Virus record (IMG/VR): IMGVR_UViG_3300025603_000009
Location: 18,586-82,585 of that record
Strand: one strand, 5' to 3'
Origin: a virus
DNA: 64,000 nt
Made by a program: the position numbers and the translations under genes. The notes under the pieces were generated by a model. It did not search any database. It had not been told where the DNA came from and was given only the letters and a program-made list of their open reading frames with translations. This document shows, piece by piece, positions 38,754 through 45,800 of the stretch (position 1 is its first letter; every line of letters starts with the position of its first letter).

Positions 38754-39359
38754 ATGAATACTTTTACCATTACTAACGTGCGTCTGTTACCTCAGATTGG
38801 AACTAACGCGCCTGCTATGATTATTGATGTTGCTAACCATACTACTGGTATTTACCGTAGTGAGAAGGTGGCACTGATTGACCTTCGTGATGCAGGCATC
38901 ACTGCTACTAGATTAGCTGACGTTGAACTCGTTGAACTACGTGAACGCTTCATTGGCGGTAGAGTTAGTGGAGACATTATCTTCCACAATGCTGGTAGCA
39001 CATACATTGCTGATGCAAACTCTACTGCTGTCGTTAGCGGTGCTGTCGAAGTTGGTGCTACACTCAAACGTAAGGCTGACCAATTTCGTGTTGAACGCTT
39101 TCTTACCATCTCCCGTAGTGATAACGCGATGCTGCGTTCTGCTATTGCAAAGGAAGCTGGTCAGGCAATGGCACAGCTATGCGGAGGGTTTGTTCCTTCT
39201 GCTAACGTTGGTGCTAGTGCGCAACCAGCATTAGAGGTTGGCGGTAATCATCCTGATGAAGATGATACTGTTGATGGTGACGCTGAAGAAGCTACTGAAG
39301 AAGCTACTGAAGAAGCTACTGCTCCTGTTGGACGTAGAAGCCGTCGCAAGACAGCATAA
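38754..39359 (+). CDS. Acidic-repeat protein with GC-rich coding, unrecognised
   Basis: The protein has 201 residues starting at the ATG at 38754. The coding sequence is visibly more GC-rich than its neighbours and uses C- and G-ending codons, suggesting strong expression or foreign origin. Residues 1-150 form a compact alpha/beta domain. The tail is acidic (DEDD) followed by three EEAT repeats (AEEATEEATEEAT) and a basic end (GRRSRRK). The acidic/basic tail suggests nucleic-acid or protein binding. An unusually structured 3' region follows. No family recognised. Confidence 0.6.
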   Translation: MNTFTITNVRLLPQIGTNAPAMIIDVANHTTGIYRSEKVALIDLRDAGITATRLADVELVELRERFIGGRVSGDIIFHNAGSTYIADANSTAVVSGAVEVGATLKRKADQFRVERFLTISRSDNAMLRSAIAKEAGQAMAQLCGGFVPSANVGASAQPALEVGGNHPDEDDTVDGDAEEATEEATEEATAPVGRRSRRKTA

Positions 39360-39367
39360 TATGCGAA

Positions 39368-39395
39368 ACGACGATAGTAGCGATACTATCGTCGT
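39368..39395. other. Perfect 12-bp hairpin with GCGA tetraloop
   Basis: ACGACGATAGTA and TACTATCGTCGT pair perfectly around a GCGA (GNRA-type) tetraloop, 9 bases after the stop of the acidic-repeat gene. No T tract follows, so it is not a standard terminator. It may protect the mRNA 3' end, serve as a binding site, or be a processing signal. Confidence 0.65.
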
Positions 39396-39399
39396 CTAT

Positions 39400-39509
39400 C
39401 ACACGTGATGGTGTGGTACTGATGAGCAGTCACTAATGTACGCATACGTAGTTATTACGTGTGTGTACGTAAGCATAGTCTAATCATACTTACAGCGCGA
39501 ACACTGTAA
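39400..39509. other. Further hairpins in the same 3' region
   Basis: CACAC/GTGTG (39400-39415) and TTACAG/CTGTAA (39490-39509) are short perfect stems in the 214-bp gap before the next gene. With the 12-bp hairpin they make an array of three stems, which may be a structured untranslated RNA. Confidence 0.4.
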
Positions 39510-39573
39510 TGTCTCAGACTTGTCTCTTTATTAATGTCTTAGAATTAACAACACAAATAATACCACAGAAATT

Positions 39574-39945
39574 ATGATTAAGTTTTCTAAAGTGATTAGA
39601 ACTATACTACTATCAATAGTATTAATAATATTATTCATACAATTGTATGGTGATGTATTCAGTACTACTATGCCAGTATTACTTATGGCTCAATTGATGG
39701 CTTGTATTGGTATTGCATTCATATTCTTTACAGATCATAACGAATATGATGATTGGACTCAAGTAAAACCTAAAGACTGTGATGAATCTCGTAGATATTG
39801 CAATGATATAAAATGTATTAGTGGCAATACTACATTTCTTGGTAGTAGATATGATTCCAGTGATGCAGTTGTATACAAGTATAGGTGTTATGATTGCAAT
39901 ACTACATATGAAATTGCAGAAGTACGTTTAAGAAAGAGGTTGTAG
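39574..39945 (+). CDS. Membrane protein with cytosolic Cys-rich domain
   Basis: This is a 123-residue protein. Two membrane helices at about residues 9-25 and 32-53 are followed by a soluble C-terminus with CDESRRYC...C and CYDC pairs, consistent with a zinc-ribbon-like fold. The N-terminus is basic (MIKFSKVIR), favouring N-in. It has no close partners and is flanked by gene-free DNA. A small early membrane protein affecting the host envelope or superinfection is possible. The family is unrecognised. Confidence 0.5.
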   Translation: MIKFSKVIRTILLSIVLIILFIQLYGDVFSTTMPVLLMAQLMACIGIAFIFFTDHNEYDDWTQVKPKDCDESRRYCNDIKCISGNTTFLGSRYDSSDAVVYKYRCYDCNTTYEIAEVRLRKRL

Positions 39946-40554
39946 ATTAACAATGATAGTAGTATTTGCATGATTAATGATATTGTGCAGATACTACTTG
40001 ATTTAATACTTATAATAATACTAGTATCTTAGCATTGACATTGATCGAAAGAAAACGAATGTGTTAGTGTATATTCATACCATACTAATTAGTATATGTC
40101 AATATTTAGTGTATATTATATATAAGGTATAGATACATTGACAAGTCTACGTACACATACAATACTATATTCAATAGTATTTGCATACACACAATCCCTA
40201 ATTATAAGTTTATACTATACTTGTACACATAATATAGTGACATATACTCACTGTATTTATGCAATTACTCAAGATAAGCGTATAACTAACAGTATTAGAG
40301 TAGCTATTTGCATTAATAATAATAATGTATTAATACTATTCACACTATTTATTACTACTTCAGATACTTGAACTAATGATAGTATCAGAGTTTATTATGT
40401 ATTAACTTTCACAAGCGTTTCCTTATAACTTTGGAATGTTAGTCTTACTCTTATGCTTTAGTCGGCAATAACATTTATTACAATTAGAAGAAATACCTAG
40501 TGTATAGAACAGCACACTAATTGTAGTATTTGTATCATCATAAAAATTAGCATT
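39946..40554. other. Gene-poor stretch with repeated AGTATTTGCAT-type motif
   Basis: Only a 77-residue ORF with biased composition is open here, and it is rejected. The region is very AT-rich and carries AGTATTTGCAT at 39961-39971 and 40176-40186, a one-base variant at 40525-40535, and a near-copy at about 40302. A TAACTTTG box at 40426-40433 matches the -7 consensus but lacks a clear upstream box. Regulatory or spacer function is possible; I see no ORF with coding character. Confidence 0.4.
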
Positions 40555-40761
40555 ATGAAACTTAGTATGAAAAGATATACTGTAACTATTAATTTCATTT
40601 TTAATAAGACAGGTAATGTAAAGAGTATTGTTGAGAATGTAAAAACATTAAAAGAAGCATTGTCTTATAAAGATATACTTGATGAAACTGTATCTACAGC
40701 ACGTATTAAAAATAATGTTACAGGTAGAATTAAATGGTTAATACCTCACACAATTAAATAA
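40555..40761 (+). CDS. Small protein, unrecognised
   Basis: This is a 68-residue protein starting with a Met-rich, basic N-terminus (MKLSMKRYTVTINF); an ATG at codon 5 is an alternative start. It is soluble and mixed alpha/beta with a Lys/Val-rich centre. It is followed closely by a 55-residue gene. Probably an early accessory protein. Confidence 0.45.
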   Translation: MKLSMKRYTVTINFIFNKTGNVKSIVENVKTLKEALSYKDILDETVSTARIKNNVTGRIKWLIPHTIK

Positions 40762-40773
40762 ATAATAAGAATT

Positions 40774-40941
40774 ATGAGCAAGCGAGTAACAGCAAAGTTT
40801 TTACCTGAAGAAAAGAAAATGAAATTCTTAACAGTATCTAAAGAATACATAGTATTGCGAACAGATGCAGGTGATAATGTATTTATTACAGCCGACGATG
40901 GTACTGTTCGTCCTTATGCACGTAGTATGTTCGAGAATTAG
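40774..40941 (+). CDS. 55-residue protein, short and unrecognised
   Basis: A short frame starts with an ATG at 40774 preceded by an A-rich leader and ends in TAG. It has 55 residues, beginning MSKRVTAKFLPEEKKMKFL and ending FITADDGTVRPYARSMFEN. The composition is balanced, unlike the spurious frame nearby. It could be a small beta-barrel protein. It is close behind the 68-residue gene, so the two may form a unit. Confidence 0.45.
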   Translation: MSKRVTAKFLPEEKKMKFLTVSKEYIVLRTDAGDNVFITADDGTVRPYARSMFEN

Positions 40942-40980
40942 TATCATCATTTCAATTCATTGTTTTAATACCTACAACAG

Positions 40981-41145
40981 ATGAAAAAAATATTAGTATT
41001 AGTAGTAGTATCTATGATGGTAACATCATGTGTAACTAAACACACAACACAGGGATACAAAAATGTGTGGGAAACTAAAGATGGTAAGATGCGCAAAATG
41101 CGTACAACTGAACGTCCGTTATGTATTGATTCTTGGAAGCCATGA
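40981..41145 (+). CDS. Small lipoprotein
   Basis: This is a 54-residue protein. It starts MKKILVLVVVSMMVTSC, a positively charged start plus hydrophobic core plus lipobox-like VTSC, so the cysteine at residue 17 would be lipidated. The mature part is Lys/Thr-rich and 37 residues long. Short phage lipoproteins often act in superinfection exclusion at the outer membrane; that function is known for other phages, not shown here. Its TGA overlaps the next gene's ATG. Confidence 0.55.
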   Translation: MKKILVLVVVSMMVTSCVTKHTTQGYKNVWETKDGKMRKMRTTERPLCIDSWKP

Positions 41146-41354
41146 GTGACAACACGAGACATATATGGGAGGGTTGGACAGTCCAAAACTTCATTGATGA
41201 ACTGGAAATAACTTTCGGTTATCAAAAGCTAAAAGATCTTAATGCACTAAAAAAATGGTGTATGAGTGAGCAACCATACTACAAAAAGCATATACCAGAA
41301 GTGTACAATCACTTCAAACAAAAGTTTGTGCCTGCGGTTGATATGTGGGACTAA
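41142..41354 (+). CDS. W-x-GWTV motif protein, paralogue of the 131-residue gene at 51.3 kb
   Basis: The protein has 70 residues with the ATG at 41142 overlapping the lipoprotein stop (ATGA); an in-frame TTG nine bases upstream is less likely. It contains an IWEGWTVQNFIDEL motif followed by Tyr-rich helices (YYKKHIPEVYNHF). The W-x-GWTV-x-x-F segment recurs in the 131-residue gene at 51340. I recognise similar short proteins in Bacteroidota phages but do not know the function. Confidence 0.55.
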   Translation: MSDNTRHIWEGWTVQNFIDELEITFGYQKLKDLNALKKWCMSEQPYYKKHIPEVYNHFKQKFVPAVDMWD

Positions 41355-41367
41355 TCATTAAACATTT

Positions 41368-41449
41368 AAAATGTCTCTTTTATGGGCGAGGTTAATAATC
41401 CACTTTTAAATAAGCATTATTAATAGTGGTTCAAGTCCACTGCATTTTT
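41368..41449 (+). tRNA. tRNA-like element with expanded anticodon arm
   Basis: An acceptor stem AAAATGT/GCATTTT (41368-41374 and 41442-41448), a D-arm-like CTC/GAG with GGG in the loop, and a canonical T arm (AGTGG, TTCAAGT, CCACT) are present. Between the D and T arms, TTAATAAT pairs with ATTATTAA (8 bp) around a 16-nt loop, which is too long for a normal anticodon arm plus variable loop. The two bases that normally separate the acceptor and D stems are also missing. It may be a degenerate tRNA or a mimic; amino-acid identity cannot be read. Confidence 0.45.
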
Positions 41450-41450
41450 T

Positions 41451-41567
41451 ATAGTAACTTTCATCCAATTGCGGGTGATTAACCATATCAGATAAACATT
41501 GTTATTGCTCAATCTAGTTATAGAGCCTTTGTTTCTTGTCAAGGTGCAACCTTGTGAGAGTTATTAT
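41451..41567 (+). ncRNA. Candidate multi-helix structured RNA
   Basis: A 12-bp outer helix (41451-41462 with 41556-41567; two G-U pairs) encloses three short hairpins: ATCC/GGGT (41463-41476), GCTC/GAGC (41507-41526) and CAAGG/CCTTG (41540-41554). The element is gene-free, directly follows the tRNA-like element and precedes a run of small genes. The shape is reminiscent of a cloverleaf or riboswitch-like junction, but no known class is recognised. Compensatory changes in relatives would be needed to confirm it. Confidence 0.4.
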
Positions 41568-41602
41568 TTATTTAAGTATTTATAATCATTAAAGAAAAAG
41601 AA

Positions 41603-41833
41603 ATGGAAAAAATGCACGTTCAAATAAACGAAGAACAACCTCTTGCAGCAATAGAAGAAGTATTAAAAGCAGCAGATGTTGCAAAAATAGACCCTTCTTA
41701 TCCAAACGAAAAACAAGTTTTATTAGTTATTTATTCAGATGCTTTTTACTGCACTTATAGACATGATGTAAGACTATTTGACGAGGAATTAACTACATTA
41801 CCACAACTACTAAACATTTTAAAAGATGCTTAA
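41603..41833 (+). CDS. Small acidic protein, unrecognised
   Basis: This is a 76-residue protein with a helix-rich acidic N-terminal half and a C-terminal segment (LLVIYSDAFYCTYRHDVRLF) with aromatic residues. It starts at the ATG at 41603; the fourth codon is an alternative ATG. It overlaps the next gene by 8 bases, so it is translationally coupled. An early accessory protein with no visible motif. Confidence 0.5.
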   Translation: MEKMHVQINEEQPLAAIEEVLKAADVAKIDPSYPNEKQVLLVIYSDAFYCTYRHDVRLFDEELTTLPQLLNILKDA

Positions 41834-42140
41834 TTTAGGAATAGAACAAATACTAGCATTTTTATTGGGTGTTTTATTTATGTTTACTTGCATATTTGTA
41901 TCAAGTGTAATTAACTACAGACGCAAAAAAGATTCAAGTGAATCTACAAGTACATCAATGGTAGACAGTGTAAATGCAGTTAAAGTACAACAACAGAAAG
42001 TTAATTCATTACTAATTTCGCCTTTGAATGATGAATTAGTGGGAATACATAAAGATGTAAACTCAACTACATTTGTACAAGACCAAATAATAGAATCTGC
42101 AATAGAAGATGTGTTATCAAACTACTTACAAAAACTATAA
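41826..42140 (+). CDS. Small membrane protein with soluble tail
   Basis: This is a 104-residue protein. One membrane helix at about residues 7-27 (ILAFLLGVLFMFTCIFVSSVI) is followed by a basic stop and a Ser-rich, then helical, cytosolic tail. It is part of a tight run of accessory genes. It may bind the host inner membrane; no family recognised. Confidence 0.45.
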   Translation: MLNLGIEQILAFLLGVLFMFTCIFVSSVINYRRKKDSSESTSTSMVDSVNAVKVQQQKVNSLLISPLNDELVGIHKDVNSTTFVQDQIIESAIEDVLSNYLQKL

Positions 42141-42145
42141 ACAAA

Positions 42146-42352
42146 ATGGAACAATCAGAAGAATTAAAAAGATTGTTAGTAGATGCAAGTTATATAGGTG
42201 ACGGTGCATATGTAACTTTAGGAGCATCTGCAATTGAAATAATTGTATTTACTTCAAATGGTATTGATGTACAAAATCAAATACATTTAGATTTAGTAAA
42301 TCTAACATTAATATCAGATTTTTATCACTTGCATAATAACGATGTCTTATGA
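42146..42352 (+). CDS. Small soluble protein, unrecognised
   Basis: This is a 68-residue protein starting MEQSEELKRLLVDASYIGDG with a beta-rich centre. Its TGA overlaps the next gene's ATG. It could be a partner of the 170-residue gene downstream. No motif recognised. Confidence 0.45.
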   Translation: MEQSEELKRLLVDASYIGDGAYVTLGASAIEIIVFTSNGIDVQNQIHLDLVNLTLISDFYHLHNNDVL

Positions 42353-42861
42353 AACCAAGAACAGAACTTTCAATAAACGTATTTTTAAAAGCATTAGAAA
42401 CAGACACTATTGTAAAAGGTACGTGTTCAGCTTGTGCAGTAGGTAATATGATAGCAGCAGCAAATTCTGTACGTGTACGTAAACATCCAACACAACAATT
42501 TGGTAAGGATATGTTAAATTACGTAACAGACAACTTTATACCAAACTGGGTACGAGTGTTTGTAACAACACACAAGGGTGTACAACGATATTATCCAGAA
42601 AAATTAACAGGTGCAATAGAAAAAATGTTACTTAAAACAAATTTTACTATTGACGAATTAAGAATAATTGAACACACATTTGAAACAACTGCTAAACATC
42701 ATTATCTATCTTATCCTACATTACATCCAAACATTGTACGTCAAGATATACTCAATGGTTTAATTGCTGTAGTAGAAGAAATGTTATTATTTGACAAATC
42801 TACAAAAGATGTTAAAGATGTATTTACATCTAAAGCTCTATTAATTCCAGTTAATTCTTAA
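42349..42861 (+). CDS. CSACAVG-motif protein, unrecognised phage family
   Basis: This is a 170-residue protein. It has a CSACAVGNMIAA motif near residue 24 and a helical C-terminal half. This C-x-x-C-A-x-G pattern recurs in short proteins of Bacteroidota phages that I cannot name. It might bind a metal or nucleotide through the cysteines. Its ATG overlaps the preceding stop, and it is part of the accessory run. A related C-x-x-G motif occurs in two nearby genes. Confidence 0.5.
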   Translation: MKPRTELSINVFLKALETDTIVKGTCSACAVGNMIAAANSVRVRKHPTQQFGKDMLNYVTDNFIPNWVRVFVTTHKGVQRYYPEKLTGAIEKMLLKTNFTIDELRIIEHTFETTAKHHYLSYPTLHPNIVRQDILNGLIAVVEEMLLFDKSTKDVKDVFTSKALLIPVNS

Positions 42862-42863
42862 TT

Positions 42864-43160
42864 ATGAAAAAGCAAGATATAGTAGCCTTAATAAGTAGGC
42901 ATTGTTTAAAAACTACTAATACAAAGAAACACGGATTAGTAGGTTCAGAAATATCTATAAACACTTTTGCTGATGCATTACTTGAAGAATTAGACTTTTC
43001 TTCTACACCCATGCAAAAACTTCACAAGCTGATGGCAGAACATGACGGTGTAGCACTACATCTACGTCATTTATTTGAGAACAAACAGTACGACAGAATA
43101 TGCTATATTACAGGCATTGATGTTGCATATATTCATAAACCAATAGTACCAAAAACATAG
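42864..43160 (+). CDS. Small helical protein, unrecognised
   Basis: This is a 98-residue, mostly helical protein beginning MKKQDIVALISRHCLKTTN, with no signal or membrane segment. It ends in TAG, which helps to show that TAG remains a stop in this genome. It starts three bases after its neighbour's stop. Confidence 0.45.
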   Translation: MKKQDIVALISRHCLKTTNTKKHGLVGSEISINTFADALLEELDFSSTPMQKLHKLMAEHDGVALHLRHLFENKQYDRICYITGIDVAYIHKPIVPKT

Positions 43161-43164
43161 TATT

Positions 43165-43359
43165 ATGCAATGGACACCAACAACAGCATGGATAGATGAA
43201 TGTGTATTTATGTTAGTATTTGTTCCAATAGGTATTATTCGCTCTATATGGTATAATGTATCAATATGTTATACTAATATGTATCCACTTAAACATACTC
43301 ATGTATGTTTATTAACACTGCTATTAATTTTTATTCTCGTTTTAACTTTAACCATTTAA
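43165..43359 (+). CDS. Small membrane protein
   Basis: This is a 64-residue protein with two hydrophobic stretches (about 11-27 and 46-64) and several aromatic and cysteine residues between them. A candidate holin-like or envelope-modifying early protein; its position in the accessory run does not support a lysis role. Confidence 0.4.
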   Translation: MQWTPTTAWIDECVFMLVFVPIGIIRSIWYNVSICYTNMYPLKHTHVCLLTLLLIFILVLTLTI

Positions 43360-43369
43360 ATTTTTAATT

Positions 43370-43828
43370 ATGAGTAAGTCGTTAGAAAATGCAGTTCAAT
43401 TAGAAGCGCACGAAATATTACTTTTAACTCCATTTCAAAAAGCAACTAATGCTATAATATGGATAAAAGAATTGTTAGCAACAAAAGCTAAACAAGGAAA
43501 TAGTAAACTTGGAAATGCAAAAGTAGGTTTTTGTTGTTTAGGTGTAGGGTGTACAATTTTAAACATAAAAGATTATAGCTTTGTTGCAGGTACAGATGCA
43601 AGATTTACAGCAAGCGTAGGATTAATAACTCACGTTGGTTATCCACACTATCCTGATCATAAAGACCCATTTTTACGGTCATTAACAGAGTTAAATGATA
43701 ATGAAAAGTACACGTTTAAACAAATTGCTGTACATCTTTGTAAGCATCATTTATACTATTTTCATAAAGATGTATCTGATCAAATAGGTATATTATTAAA
43801 AGAAGAAAATTTAATACAAACCTCTTAA
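43370..43828 (+). CDS. CCLGV-motif protein, conserved phage family of unknown function
   Basis: This is a 152-residue protein. It has the FCCLGVGCTI motif at about residues 54-63, preceded by WIKELL...GNSKLG, a pattern seen in a widespread short phage family with a CCLG core. The C-terminal half is helical with several His residues. It is soluble and ends before a membrane gene. The mechanism is unknown. The motif is a reliable family marker but gives no reaction. Confidence 0.5.
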   Translation: MSKSLENAVQLEAHEILLLTPFQKATNAIIWIKELLATKAKQGNSKLGNAKVGFCCLGVGCTILNIKDYSFVAGTDARFTASVGLITHVGYPHYPDHKDPFLRSLTELNDNEKYTFKQIAVHLCKHHLYYFHKDVSDQIGILLKEENLIQTS

Positions 43829-43838
43829 TTCTATTCTC

Positions 43839-44027
43839 ATGTTTACATTATTTGTTATTTGTTTAATAATTGGAGTAGTTGCATCGGTTGTATTACTTAT
43901 AGCTGCAGGAAATTCTTCTGATTCTATACCATCAAGTAAGCATCTTAAAATGTTATTATTTATTGTTGTACTTATGTATGTTATTGGATGCATCGCGTAT
44001 TCAAATGTATATCCACCACTTGATTAA
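43839..44027 (+). CDS. Small two-helix membrane protein
   Basis: This is a 62-residue protein with two membrane helices (about 3-23 and 38-53) separated by a short Ser-rich loop, a hairpin topology common in small phage holins and toxins. It sits between two CxxG-type soluble proteins. Whether it is lytic cannot be told from the sequence. Confidence 0.4.
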   Translation: MFTLFVICLIIGVVASVVLLIAAGNSSDSIPSSKHLKMLLFIVVLMYVIGCIAYSNVYPPLD

Positions 44028-44038
44028 TATTTACAATT

Positions 44039-44521
44039 ATGAATATCCAAAACTTAAAAAGAATACGTAATTACATTCAATCAATACCAGAAGATCGTAT
44101 TGATATGAGAACATTTGGAAGTTCTTCTAATATACTTTTAGATTTCAGAACAAAAGAAATTGACCCAGAAGCAGTAAAAGAACTTACAGACTGTAATACA
44201 GTAGCCTGTATAATAGGTCATTCTATAATATTAGATTTAGATTTGTATGCAGAAATAGCAAAAGAAAACGCATACAAATCTACAAATTGTACAGAATGGG
44301 CTACAAAATTTTGTGAACTTGATAATACGTATCAATTTTCATGGTTATTTGGACCAACATGGCACGCCAGTTTTAAAACTGTTGCTGATATAACTGTACG
44401 ATTGAATTATGCAATAGAACATAATTCAATACCAATAAATGCGTTAAAGCAAATAAAAAGCGGAGTTTTTTATAATGTAATGTACATTTTATTTAAGCAC
44501 AATTTAAAATATATACCATAA
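44039..44521 (+). CDS. C-x-x-x-C-I-x-G motif protein
   Basis: This is a 160-residue protein with DCNTVACIIGHSI at about residues 60-72, another cysteine-containing motif of the same general kind as in the 170- and 152-residue genes. The C-terminal half has WLFGPTWHA and helical segments. The three may be distant relatives. It is soluble and overlaps the next gene by one base (TAATG). Confidence 0.45.
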   Translation: MNIQNLKRIRNYIQSIPEDRIDMRTFGSSSNILLDFRTKEIDPEAVKELTDCNTVACIIGHSIILDLDLYAEIAKENAYKSTNCTEWATKFCELDNTYQFSWLFGPTWHASFKTVADITVRLNYAIEHNSIPINALKQIKSGVFYNVMYILFKHNLKYIP

Positions 44522-44844
44522 TGGAAATTCAATCTTCTATACAAGCAGTGTTAACATTTTTTTTAATACTATTAACAGGTGCTTTTATTTACACATCGGA
44601 CAAAAGTGTTGAAAATGTTACAACAAAACCTGTTATTACTTCTCATGTAATAGTAGCTACAGTGGTTTTAAAAAAAGATACTGTAAAAATACCATTTAAA
44701 TTACAAGGGAAGCCTTATTATGATATAAACGATGCTATAACTGTACGTTTTATCAATGATACAGCTATAATTATTAACAATAGACTTACAACTTTAGATG
44801 GTATTGCCACTTATAAAGGAGTAGTCGTAAAAATCGTAGAATAA
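44521..44844 (+). CDS. Signal-anchored small protein
   Basis: This is a 107-residue protein. Residues 8-25 form a hydrophobic segment (AVLTFFLILLTGAFIYTS) acting as a signal anchor, followed by a beta-rich domain. It is probably membrane-tethered with the C-terminus outside the cytoplasm. It overlaps the next start by one base. Confidence 0.4.
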   Translation: MEIQSSIQAVLTFFLILLTGAFIYTSDKSVENVTTKPVITSHVIVATVVLKKDTVKIPFKLQGKPYYDINDAITVRFINDTAIIINNRLTTLDGIATYKGVVVKIVE

Positions 44845-45071
44845 TGGCTATTATATTGTTACCTACAACACACGAAAAAATGATGTGTTTGATAAAGGAT
44901 TTTAAGCACACAAAAAAACTTCTTATTATAAATGTAAGTGCAGCTAATTATTTTAGAAAAGCATTTATAAATGCAATGGTAGATGGTGATTCACAAACTG
45001 TTAAATTGTTATATATTGAATATTGTGATCGCAAACACAATGTTAATTATATTAAAACATTGTTAAATTAA
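44844..45071 (+). CDS. Small basic protein, unrecognised
   Basis: This is a 75-residue protein with high Lys content and a helix-rich profile. Its start overlaps the preceding stop (TAATG). It ends a tight run of accessory genes before a 30-bp gap. No family recognised. Confidence 0.4.
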   Translation: MAIILLPTTHEKMMCLIKDFKHTKKLLIINVSAANYFRKAFINAMVDGDSQTVKLLYIEYCDRKHNVNYIKTLLN

Positions 45072-45102
45072 CAATAAAATAAATACTGAATTACTATAAA
45101 TT

Positions 45103-45354
45103 ATGGCTTACGATATAGAAATAAAAAAAGAAACACCCAACTTAAAAGATGTTAAAGTAGCTGATTTACCTTGTTTAGGTAAAAATAAGATTACTGGGAA
45201 TATTTCCCAATTAATAGGTGTAAATGGTAATCAATTTATTACACATAGCCGTAGATCTAGTGCAGTGTGTGGTGATAGTAGTAAGGGTGTTAGATTGTTA
45301 TCAAACTACACTTTAGCACCTCCTAACACCTCAATAACAATCACCCAACCCTAA
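45103..45354 (+). CDS. Small soluble protein, unrecognised
   Basis: This is an 83-residue protein beginning MAYDIEIKKETPNLKDVKV, with a beta-rich pattern and a Thr/Pro-rich end. It stands alone before a good promoter. No motif recognised. Confidence 0.4.
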   Translation: MAYDIEIKKETPNLKDVKVADLPCLGKNKITGNISQLIGVNGNQFITHSRRSSAVCGDSSKGVRLLSNYTLAPPNTSITITQP

Positions 45355-45402
45355 TACCAATAATAATCTATATACTTACTATAAACAACACAAATAAAAT
45401 AG

Positions 45403-45433
45403 TTGGTATTGTAAAATTAATTTAGTATCTTTG
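45403..45433 (+). promoter_or_regulatory. Host-type promoter, best match in the window
   Basis: TTG (45403-45405) is followed by a 20-nt spacer and TATCTTTG (45426-45433), an exact TAnnTTTG box. It lies 20 bases before the 97-residue gene. Confidence 0.6.
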
Positions 45434-45453
45434 ATACTGTAACATTAAAAAAA

Positions 45454-45747
45454 ATGGCTAAGATTAAAAGCAAACCGAACAAGAATGTTGTATTAAATAC
45501 TAACATTCGTCGTAGTAAAATTGCATTACGTAATTTTAAATCTAAATTTGACAAAGTTGAACACGCATTACGTGTTGTTGGTAACAATGGGGGTAAACTT
45601 CCTGGTCAAGTAATGGGTAATGAAAGACTAGGTGCTACGGAATTTTCTATATCTGATGGTGTAGGTATTTACGTACTTGGTAAAGTAGATTACCTTCAAA
45701 AAGTAGGTATGCGAAAAGTACCTTTTGTAGTAAAAAAGAAATACTAA
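45454..45747 (+). CDS. Small basic protein under its own promoter
   Basis: This is a 97-residue, strongly basic protein (Lys/Arg-rich N-terminus KIKSKPNKN...RRSKIALRNFKSKF) with a compact Gly/Val-rich C-terminus. It has its own promoter and a hairpin end, and therefore is probably a separately regulated, abundant product. It could bind nucleic acid, which is inferred from charge only. Confidence 0.55.
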   Translation: MAKIKSKPNKNVVLNTNIRRSKIALRNFKSKFDKVEHALRVVGNNGGKLPGQVMGNERLGATEFSISDGVGIYVLGKVDYLQKVGMRKVPFVVKKKY

Positions 45748-45750
45748 ATA

Positions 45751-45785
45751 ATATAGGCTAGTAATTATTAATTGCTAGCCTATAT
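45751..45785 (+). terminator. Hairpin at the end of the basic-protein gene
   Basis: ATATAGGCTAG/CTAGCCTATAT is an 11-bp perfect stem with a 13-nt AT-rich loop, followed by a weak T-rich tail (TTAATTTT). Probably a terminator or attenuator. Confidence 0.5.
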
Positions 45786-45800
45786 TTAATTTTAAATGTT

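Noticed and set aside
40138-40371. 77-residue ORF in the gene-poor region
   Set aside because: Composition is Ile/Thr/Tyr-biased with no coding character, no good leader, and no ATG (starts at TTG).
42347-43160. Stop-codon reassignment as seen in some crAss-like phages
   Set aside because: TGA (42350), TAG (43158) and TAA all end plausible genes with tight overlaps, and core genes have no in-frame stops.
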